Shown one piece after another: positions 47,660 through 53,782 of a stretch of 64,000 nt of DNA. How positions within the stretch are numbered: the first letter of the stretch is position 1; every line of letters begins with the position of its first letter. Under the pieces are notes generated by a model. The model did not search any database, was not told the origin of the DNA, and worked only from the letters and a program-made list of their open reading frames with translations. The translations under genes were made by a program, and so were the position numbers. The stretch spans positions 723,001 to 787,000 of the forward strand of contig NZ_JANJZA010000001.1 in NCBI RefSeq assembly GCF_026157035.1. The letters are read 5' to 3'. Origin of the DNA: Sphingomicrobium nitratireducens (GTDB lineage Bacteria > Pseudomonadota > Alphaproteobacteria > Sphingomonadales > Sphingomonadaceae).

Positions 47660-48267
47660 TGGACGATTTCGCCCGCGCCATCGAGGCGATCCTGTTTGCC
47701 AGCGAGGAACCGCTGTCCCTCGAGGACATCGCCGCGCACGCGGGCGAGGGCGATGTCGCCGCCGCGCTCGAGACGCTGGCAGCCCATTATGACGGCCGCG
47801 GCATCGAGCTGGTCGAGCGCGGCAAGCGCTGGCACTTCCAGACCGCCCCCGACCTAGCCCATCATTTGCGCCGCGAGCGCGAGGAGCCGCGCCGCCTGTC
47901 GCGCGCCGCGACCGAGACGCTGGCCATCATCGCCTATCATGAGCCGGTCAGCCGCGCCGAGATCGAGGCGATTCGCGGCGTCCAGATCTCCAAGGGCACG
48001 CTCGACGTGCTGATGGAGGCGGGCTGGGTGAAGACCGGCAAGCGCCGCGAGACGCCCGGCCGCCCGCTGACCTACCTCACCACCACCGACTTTCTCACCC
48101 ATTTCGGGCTCGAGACCCGCCGCGATCTGCCCGGCATCGAGGACCTCAAGGCGGCGGGCCTGCTCGACCCGCTCGACGAGGAAGCGCTGCAGCTGTCGCT
48201 CGGCGACGACGAGCCCGGCGACGAATATGAGGACGAGGAGGTGGAAACCGAGCGCGAGAGCGACTAG
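47659..48267 (+). CDS. scpB: segregation and condensation protein B
   Basis: 202 aa with two winged-helix domains: AIEAILFASEEPLSLEDIA, then ETLAIIAYHEPVSRAEIEAIRGV and GRRETPGRPLTYLTT-like KRRETPGRPLTYLTT. It dimerises and bridges ScpA to SMC. The last 25 residues are an acidic tail. Confidence 0.94.
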   Translation: MDDFARAIEAILFASEEPLSLEDIAAHAGEGDVAAALETLAAHYDGRGIELVERGKRWHFQTAPDLAHHLRREREEPRRLSRAATETLAIIAYHEPVSRAEIEAIRGVQISKGTLDVLMEAGWVKTGKRRETPGRPLTYLTTTDFLTHFGLETRRDLPGIEDLKAAGLLDPLDEEALQLSLGDDEPGDEYEDEEVETERESD

Positions 48268-48302
48268 ATTCGCTCCCGAACGCGTTTCTTCGGAGAAAGA
48301 TC

Positions 48303-48539
48303 ATGGGCTCATTCAGCCTGATTCACTGGCTAGTCCTCGGCCTCGTCATCCTGCTGCTGTTCGGCGGCAACCGTTTTTCGAATATGATGAGCGATGTCGC
48401 CAAGGGGCTGAAAAGCTTCAAGAAGGGCCTCGCGGAAGACGAAGAGGCACCCAAGCCCTCCGAACCGCGCCAGCTGCGCAGCGACGCCGACCCGATCGAC
48501 GTCGAGCCCAAGCGCACCACCGACCGCGACGAGGCCTAG
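48303..48539 (+). CDS. tatA: Sec-independent translocase subunit TatA
   Basis: 78 aa. Short N-terminal helix (about 6-21, IHWLVLGLVILLLFGG) followed by the amphipathic helix (RFSNMMSDVAKGLKSFKKG) and a charged tail, the TatA layout. It forms the pore-like assembly for folded Tat substrates. First of tatABC, 35 bp after scpB, RBS GGAGAAAG. Confidence 0.92.
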   Translation: MGSFSLIHWLVLGLVILLLFGGNRFSNMMSDVAKGLKSFKKGLAEDEEAPKPSEPRQLRSDADPIDVEPKRTTDRDEA

Positions 48540-48557
48540 GCAGGACCCTCCCGCCCG

Positions 48558-48905
48558 ATGTTCGGCGTCGACAGCATCGAACTGTTCATCGTCGCGATCG
48601 CGGCGCTGGTCTTCATCGGCCCCAAGGAATTGCCGGGGACGCTGCGGACGCTCGGCCGCTGGATCGGAAAGGTGAGGGGCTATGCGCGCCATTTCAACGC
48701 CGGCGTCGAGGCGATGATGCGCGAGGCGGAGCTCGAGGAAATGGAAAAGGAGTGGGCCGAGCAGAACGCCCGCATCATGGCCCAGTATCCCGGCGCCGAC
48801 GACATGCCGCCGATCAAGCGGCAACCGTCCGACGAGGCGCAAAGCGACCTCCCGCTTGGTGACGACGAGGCGGATCTGCCGCCCGAGGAACGGGGCTGCC
48901 CGTGA
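48558..48905 (+). CDS. tatB: Sec-independent translocase subunit TatB
   Basis: 115 aa. FGVDSIELFIVAIAALVFIG (membrane helix), PKELPGTLRTLGRWIGKVR (amphipathic helix), then a long helical and acidic tail. The glutamate in the membrane helix and the length separate TatB from TatA. It forms the receptor complex with TatC. GTGA overlap with tatC. Confidence 0.92.
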   Translation: MFGVDSIELFIVAIAALVFIGPKELPGTLRTLGRWIGKVRGYARHFNAGVEAMMREAELEEMEKEWAEQNARIMAQYPGADDMPPIKRQPSDEAQSDLPLGDDEADLPPEERGCP

Positions 48906-49762
48906 GGGATATCGACGACACCAAGGCGCCGCTGCTCGACCATCTGATCGAACTTCGTCGCCGCCTCCTGTGGGTGCTCGCGGCGCTGTTCGTCGCCTTT
49001 TTCGTCTGCCTTTATTACGCCAAGCCGATCTTCGCGGTGCTGGTCCAGCCGCTGATCGCTGCGGGCGAGGGCAAGCTCATCTTCACCAACATCTTCGAAG
49101 CCTTTTTCGTGGAGGTGAAGGTCGCCTTCTTCTCGGCGCTGATGATCGCCTTCCCGGTATTCGCGACCCAGCTATGGCAGTTCGTCGCGCCGGGCCTCTA
49201 CGCGAAGGAAAAGCGCGCCTTCCTGCCGTTCCTGCTGCTCACGCCCTTCTTCTTCGCGGCGGGTGCCGCGTTCGCCTATTTCGTCGCCATGCCGTGGGCG
49301 CTCAAGTTCCTCTTGAGTTTCCAGGGCGAGATCGGCGGGGTCGAGACCGAGGCGCTCCCCGCGATCGGCAACTATCTCAGTTTCTCGATGAAATTCCTGT
49401 TCGGCTTCGGCTTCAGCTTCCTGTTGCCGATCCTCCTGATGATCCTCGAACGCGCCGGCCTCGTCACGCGCGAGCAGCTCTCTAAGGGGCGCCGCTACAT
49501 GATCGTCGGCGCATTCGCCGCGGCGGCCGTGCTCACGCCGCCCGATGCGATCAGCCAGTTCATGCTCGCGATCCCGCTGATCGCGCTATACGAATTCGCG
49601 CTGATCGCGATCCGCATCACCCATTGGCGGCGCGCGAAAGCGGAAGCGAAGCTGTCGAAGGAAACCCCCGAGACTGCCGGCCCTGCGTCCGGAGCCCAGA
49701 CAAATGTGGGCCCGGAAACGCCACCGGGGGGGGGGAGGGTTGGCGGTTCCGGGCCCATTTGA
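48902..49762 (+). CDS. tatC: Sec-independent translocase subunit TatC
   Basis: 286 aa from GTG 48902, six transmembrane helices. APLLDHLIELRRRLLW at the N-terminus and FAYFVAMPWALKFLLSF plus ISQFMLAIPLIALYEFA are typical TatC. It binds the twin-arginine signal. The last 35 codons are odd: a Gly/Pro-rich tail encoded by a G10 tract and one arm of a long inverted repeat (49702-49760). A one-base slip in the G10 tract would change the final residues, so the C-terminus may be a sequence error or variable. Confidence 0.93.
   Translation: MRDIDDTKAPLLDHLIELRRRLLWVLAALFVAFFVCLYYAKPIFAVLVQPLIAAGEGKLIFTNIFEAFFVEVKVAFFSALMIAFPVFATQLWQFVAPGLYAKEKRAFLPFLLLTPFFFAAGAAFAYFVAMPWALKFLLSFQGEIGGVETEALPAIGNYLSFSMKFLFGFGFSFLLPILLMILERAGLVTREQLSKGRRYMIVGAFAAAAVLTPPDAISQFMLAIPLIALYEFALIAIRITHWRRAKAEAKLSKETPETAGPASGAQTNVGPETPPGGGRVGGSGPI
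49702..49760. repeat. long inverted repeat around a G10 tract at the tatC 3' end
   Basis: AAATG-T-GGGCCCGGAA-A-CGCC (49702-49722) faces GGCGGTTCCGGGCCCATTT (49742-49760): about 19 paired bases with one bulge and one mismatch. The G10 run (49726-49735) sits in the loop. The stop codon of tatC overlaps the second arm. It has no T-run directly after it and could act as an mRNA-stabilising or terminator-like hairpin. Confidence 0.7.
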
Positions 49763-49874
49763 GCGGATAGCGAGAGCGGGGGGGCAAAAGGTCACTATCC
49801 AAAGTCGTCAACGCCGCATTTTCCTCTTGGGTTCCACCGCTGCGATAAATTTTTTTTGAAGACCGTTCGGCCCG

Positions 49875-51419
49875 TCAATTCTCGGGGAAAATCGGCAATT
49901 CCACGGCATAACTTCCGACCTTCCGGTCGAGGATGGAACGCAGCTGGCGCGCCAGCCCGTCGAGAATCCGCTCGAACTGGACGTGCTCGGGGAGCGCGGC
50001 GCGATCCTTGTCGACGATCAGCGCCTCGCCCGAAACCGACAGGCGCGCGGTCAGTTCGCTCGTGCGCCTGAGCGAGATGTCGATCGGCGCCCCGGTGTCG
50101 CGGTACATCGCATATTCGACGATTTCGGTAATCAGGAAGGCGGCGGCGACGGCCGTGTCCTGTGTCGTCGCGGCGCTGTCGAGTTCGACCTGGATCGGCG
50201 AGGCGCGGCCACCGGGCGCGCTCGCGCGCAAGCTCGCAGCGAGCTCGGTGACGAGCGGGCGAAGCTGGATGCCGCGGCTTTCTTCGACTTCGGCGAAGTG
50301 GTTGCGGTGGACCACAGCGAGCGCCTCGACGCGCCGCCCGATCCCGGCATAGGCGGCCTGCGCCTCCTCGCCCTCGGCAGTGCGGCTGTGGATGTTGAGC
50401 AGGCTGGCGACGACCTGCAGGTTGTTCTTCACGCGGTGGTGCACCTCGCGCACCAGCTTGCGCTGGCCTTCGAGCGCGCCGTGCAGCTGCTTTTCGCTGT
50501 GCTCGATCCGCTCGACCGTCTCGACGAACGCCTCGCCGAGATCGCGGATTTCGCTGGCCGGGCCGAGGCGGTCGGGTAGCTCGAAATGACCCTCGTCGGG
50601 ATCGTAGTCGACGACCGCCTGGCGCAAGTGCCTGAGTGGTCGCGACAGCAGCCAGTGCACCATCGCCCAGGCAATCAGCGCGGCAAGGATCCACATCAGC
50701 ACGGGAAGGAGGAGCAGCAGCCCGTCCACGCCGCGCTCGTCGACATAGGACACCGCCGCGATCGCCTTCAGCCGCCCGCCCGCCAGCTCGAGCGTGAGGC
50801 GCGCGTCGGTACCGGTCGCGCTGCGCTTGTCGGGGAACAGGTCGAGTTGGCGCTCGCCGTCGTCGATGGTAAAATCGACGAGGTCTGGCGCGACATCCTC
50901 GATCGCGTCGGCCAGTTCCATCGCGCTGATCGCGCTCGTCGCGGTGCCGCCCGCGACCGCGACGCGCATCAGGATGCCTTCGCTGTCCTCATCGACCCAC
51001 AATTTGACGTCGCCGGCCCGCACCGGATCGCCGGCTTCGGGACCGAGCAACCGTTCGTTGCCGCAGATGGCAAGGCCGTTCTCGCCCGTGATCGAGAAGT
51101 CGCGCGAGAGCGCGGGGGCGACATCGAGCGTTCTGCGCGCGCTTTCGCAAGGATCGTCGGCACCCGCCTCGAGCGCACCGTTGGCCGCGACGCGCAGCGC
51201 GAGCGTGTTGCGCGCGATGAGCGCCTCGGCGGCGCGTGCACCCACGAGCATCATGCCCGCCGCTTCGCCGCGTGCGGTCTCCTCGCTTTCGCGCACTTCC
51301 TGGTAGGTCGAATAGAGGAGCAGGCCGCCGATCGGCAGCAACGCCAGCAGGATGGCGAGGAACAGCGCCAGCGGCGTCGACAGGGACGCGAAGCGGTGGG
51401 GCTTGGGGTCGCTCGTCAA
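49875..51419 (-). CDS. phyP: HisKA_2 sensor protein at the stress locus (PhyP-like) with degraded ATPase domain
   Basis: 514 aa. Transmembrane helices near 17-37 and 233-254 flank a periplasmic sensor; a HAMP-like linker leads to the dimerisation/phosphoacceptor helix LVREVHHRVKNNLQVVASLL (His at 327-328), the HisKA_2 signature. The following ATPase domain is poor: the N-box reads TEIVEYAMYRD without the usual Asn, and I find no DxGxG loop. A Sphingomonas protein at this locus, PhyP, was reported as a negative regulator of PhyR, so this is probably a phosphatase. It starts 15 bp after nepR and is likely cotranscribed. Confidence 0.8.
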   Translation of the reverse strand: MTSDPKPHRFASLSTPLALFLAILLALLPIGGLLLYSTYQEVRESEETARGEAAGMMLVGARAAEALIARNTLALRVAANGALEAGADDPCESARRTLDVAPALSRDFSITGENGLAICGNERLLGPEAGDPVRAGDVKLWVDEDSEGILMRVAVAGGTATSAISAMELADAIEDVAPDLVDFTIDDGERQLDLFPDKRSATGTDARLTLELAGGRLKAIAAVSYVDERGVDGLLLLLPVLMWILAALIAWAMVHWLLSRPLRHLRQAVVDYDPDEGHFELPDRLGPASEIRDLGEAFVETVERIEHSEKQLHGALEGQRKLVREVHHRVKNNLQVVASLLNIHSRTAEGEEAQAAYAGIGRRVEALAVVHRNHFAEVEESRGIQLRPLVTELAASLRASAPGGRASPIQVELDSAATTQDTAVAAAFLITEIVEYAMYRDTGAPIDISLRRTSELTARLSVSGEALIVDKDRAALPEHVQFERILDGLARQLRSILDRKVGSYAVELPIFPEN

Positions 51420-51434
51420 GCCAGCGCTCCCGCT

Positions 51435-51650
51435 CTACTTGAGCTTGCCCAGGAGGTCCTTGAATTCGTCGGGAACGTCTTCGCGCAGCGTGTCGTCATA
51501 GACCGACTTGAGGGCACGACCGAGATGGTCGCCCTTCGCGCGCTTGGCCAGGCCACCCTCGGACGGGGACGCATCACTGTTGTTGCCGGGTGGCATGTTG
51601 TCGCGACCACTCAACCTCTCGTCCCCCTCGCGCGGGTGCTCTCGCGCCAT
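51435..51650 (-). CDS. nepR: anti-sigma factor NepR
   Basis: 71 aa from ATG 51650 with GGAG 8 nt upstream. A disordered N-terminus is followed by the two-helix NepR core LGRALKSVYDDTLREDVPDE and FKDLLGKLK. NepR sequesters the sigma factor EcfG and is itself removed by phosphorylated PhyR, whose gene is divergent from it. ATG 51596 is a possible internal start but lacks an RBS. Confidence 0.9.
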   Translation of the reverse strand: MAREHPREGDERLSGRDNMPPGNNSDASPSEGGLAKRAKGDHLGRALKSVYDDTLREDVPDEFKDLLGKLK

Positions 51651-51792
51651 CGATAGAACTCCAAAAACGGCGCGAACCATCACCATCCGGTGCGCTGCGC
51701 CCGTAGCACCTACCGTCCAACTCCTTGCCGCGTCAACGATTGGCCGCCGTGGGCCCGAAATGACGTTATCGTTGCATTCGTCGGACAAGGCG

Positions 51793-51820
51793 GGAAACCA
51801 AAAGCGGACTTCTTTGTTCC
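51793..51820. promoter_or_regulatory. EcfG-type promoter element, possibly bidirectional
   Basis: On the minus strand GGAAC (51820-51816), 16 bp, GGTT (51799-51796) is close to the EcfG consensus GGAAC-N16/17-CGTT and points toward nepR. Read on the plus strand the same 28 bp give GGAAAC-N17-GTTCC toward phyR. It would allow EcfG to drive its own regulators. Confidence 0.5.
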
Positions 51821-51948
51821 CCCTCCTGAAAGCAAGCGGGCGGGACTGTCTCCATTTTGTCACTCGACACCGGAGCCCCGCCCGATTGAGGGTTGAACCG
51901 GGGCCGTTCCGCTCCCACAACGAGCGGACGGCCGAACAGGAGTATTCT

Positions 51949-52746
51949 ATGTCGCTTGGAGACGAACTCGCCCCGCATCTTCCTTTCCTGCGCCGCTACG
52001 CGCGTGCGTTGACGGGAAGTCAGGCCCATGGCGACAATTTCGTTCGCACCGCGCTCGAGGCGATCGTCGAGAATCCCGACGAGTTCCCCAAGGACGTCGA
52101 TCCCAGGCTCGGTCTCTACCGTACCTTCCACGCCATCTGGTCGACCGCCCATGTCGAAGATACGGTCGATCCCGCCGGCGCCGGCGAGGCCGAAAGCATC
52201 GCGCAGGCGCGCCTGTCGCGCATCACGCCGCTCTCGCGCCAGGCGCTGCTGCTGACCAGCCTCGAAGGCTTCTCCAACGAGGACACGGCCTACCTGATCG
52301 ACACCAGCCCGGACAATGTCGAGAGCCTCGTCTCCGAAGCGATGAGCGAGATCGAGCGGCAGACCCGAGCCGACGTGCTCATCATCGAGGACGAACCGAT
52401 CATCGCAATGGATATCGAGACCATCGTGCGCGACCTCGGCCACAACGTCACCGGCGTCGCGGTCACGCGCGACGAGGCGGTTGCGCAGGCCCGCTCGCAC
52501 CCGCCCAGCTTGGTGCTCGCCGACATTCAGCTTGCCGACGACAGTTCGGGCATCGACGCGGTCAAGGACATCCTCCAGGACTTCAAGGTGCCGGTGATCT
52601 TCATCACGGCCTTCCCGGAGCGCCTGCTGACCGGCTCGCGACCAGAGCCGACCTTCCTCATCACCAAGCCGTTCCAGCGCGCGACGGTGAAGGCGGCGAT
52701 CAGCCAGGCGCTGTTCTTCGACGCGGCGACCGTTCCGGCCGCCTGA
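51949..52746 (+). CDS. phyR: general stress response regulator PhyR
   Basis: 265 aa from ATG 51949 with AGGAG 6 nt upstream. Sigma-like N-terminal domain (about 1-135, LPFLRRYARALTGSQ and LSRQALLLTSLEGFSNEDTAYL) without DNA-binding ability, then a receiver domain with E147-D148-E149, phospho-acceptor D192 (LVLADIQL), T220 and K240. When phosphorylated, the sigma-like half captures NepR and frees EcfG (partner switching). Between nepR and ecfG. Confidence 0.96.
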   Translation: MSLGDELAPHLPFLRRYARALTGSQAHGDNFVRTALEAIVENPDEFPKDVDPRLGLYRTFHAIWSTAHVEDTVDPAGAGEAESIAQARLSRITPLSRQALLLTSLEGFSNEDTAYLIDTSPDNVESLVSEAMSEIERQTRADVLIIEDEPIIAMDIETIVRDLGHNVTGVAVTRDEAVAQARSHPPSLVLADIQLADDSSGIDAVKDILQDFKVPVIFITAFPERLLTGSRPEPTFLITKPFQRATVKAAISQALFFDAATVPAA

Positions 52747-52869
52747 ACGAGGGACCATCAGGCAGGTTGTAGCGATGCCCCGTGCGTCCTACATTCCACG
52801 AGCGTATCGAATCCCGGCGTGCCCGACCGGCGCGGGATCGACGATGAACGGTCGGTTGTGTTTGGGGGG

Positions 52870-53514
52870 ATGACCCGCGTGGCCATGAAGGATCAGGACG
52901 AACCACCGGCAGAGAGCCGGCCCGACCCGGTGCCGCTCCCTGACGACGAGTTCAAGGACCAGCTTGCGCAGGTCATTCCGCACCTGCGCGCCTTCGGCCG
53001 ATCCCTCTCGGGCAACCGCGACACGGCCGACGATCTCGTCCAGGAAACGCTCCTCAAGGCGTGGGCGGCGCGCAAGCGCTTTCAGGCCGGCACCAACATG
53101 CGCGCCTGGACCTTCATCATCTTGCGCAACCTGTTCCTGTCCCAGATGCGCCGCGCCCGCTTCAAGGGCGAATGGGACGACGTCACCGCCGCCAAGATTC
53201 TCGCCGCACCTGCGGACCAGGACAAGCATGTCGACCTCGGCGACATGCAGCGCGCGCTGCTCCAGCTTCCCCAGCCGCAGCGCGAGGCGCTCATCCTGGT
53301 GGGTGCCGGGGGCTTCGCCTACGAGGAAGCGGCGCAGATCTGCGGCTGCGCGGTGGGCACGATCAAGAGCCGCGTCGCGCGCGGGCGCGTCGCGCTCGAG
53401 AATCTGCTGCAGAGCGACACGCTTCCCTCGCGGCGCCAGCACGAGACCGACCCCGAGAAGTCGGCGTTGCAGGCGATCATGGAAGAGGTCGACGACCTTA
53501 GCGGAGAGAAGTGA
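52870..53514 (+). CDS. ecfG: ECF sigma factor EcfG (general stress response)
   Basis: 214 aa if ATG 52870 is used. Region 2: LRAFGRSLSGNRDTADDLVQ and TNMRAWTFIILRNLFLSQMRR; region 4: LPQPQREALILVGAGGFAYEEAA and CAVGTIKSRVARGRVAL. These are the EcfG (ECF15-type) signatures. The start is uncertain: G6 abuts ATG 52870, while GTG 52879 or ATG 52885 are better spaced. It lies 123 bp after phyR, long enough for its own promoter, though I find no clear GGAAC/CGTT pair there. Confidence 0.92.
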   Translation: MTRVAMKDQDEPPAESRPDPVPLPDDEFKDQLAQVIPHLRAFGRSLSGNRDTADDLVQETLLKAWAARKRFQAGTNMRAWTFIILRNLFLSQMRRARFKGEWDDVTAAKILAAPADQDKHVDLGDMQRALLQLPQPQREALILVGAGGFAYEEAAQICGCAVGTIKSRVARGRVALENLLQSDTLPSRRQHETDPEKSALQAIMEEVDDLSGEK

Positions 53515-53520
53515 CGCGCG

Positions 53521-53673
53521 TCAGTTGAGACGCGCGAGCAGGTCGTCGAACTCCTGCGCGACGTCATCCTCCGCCACGCGCGGGCGCGCGGCATCGGCGA
53601 ACGCGCGGCGCAGGGCTGCGGCGATTCCGGCATGGGCAGGCGGAAAATCGACCTGAATCAAACGGCGGTCCAT
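53521..53673 (-). CDS. 50-aa NepR-like mini-protein
   Basis: 50 aa from ATG 53673, convergent with ecfG (6 bp between stops). The product aligns with NepR: GIAAALRRAFADAARPRVAE against HLGRALKSVYDDTLRE, and DDVAQEFDDLLARLN against DVPDEFKDLLGKLK, in the same two-helix order with a slightly longer link. It lacks the long disordered N-terminus. It may be a second anti-sigma factor or a NepR remnant. The call rests on this visual similarity and the location. Confidence 0.55.
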   Translation of the reverse strand: MDRRLIQVDFPPAHAGIAAALRRAFADAARPRVAEDDVAQEFDDLLARLN

Positions 53674-53782
53674 CTCAGTTTCCGTGCCCGCCTTTCTGGC
53701 GGGTGCATAAGTCATTTGGCCGAACAACGATCCGTCGCTTCTAAGGTTGCGAAAAATGCCGACGAACGGGCAGGGTGATGCG

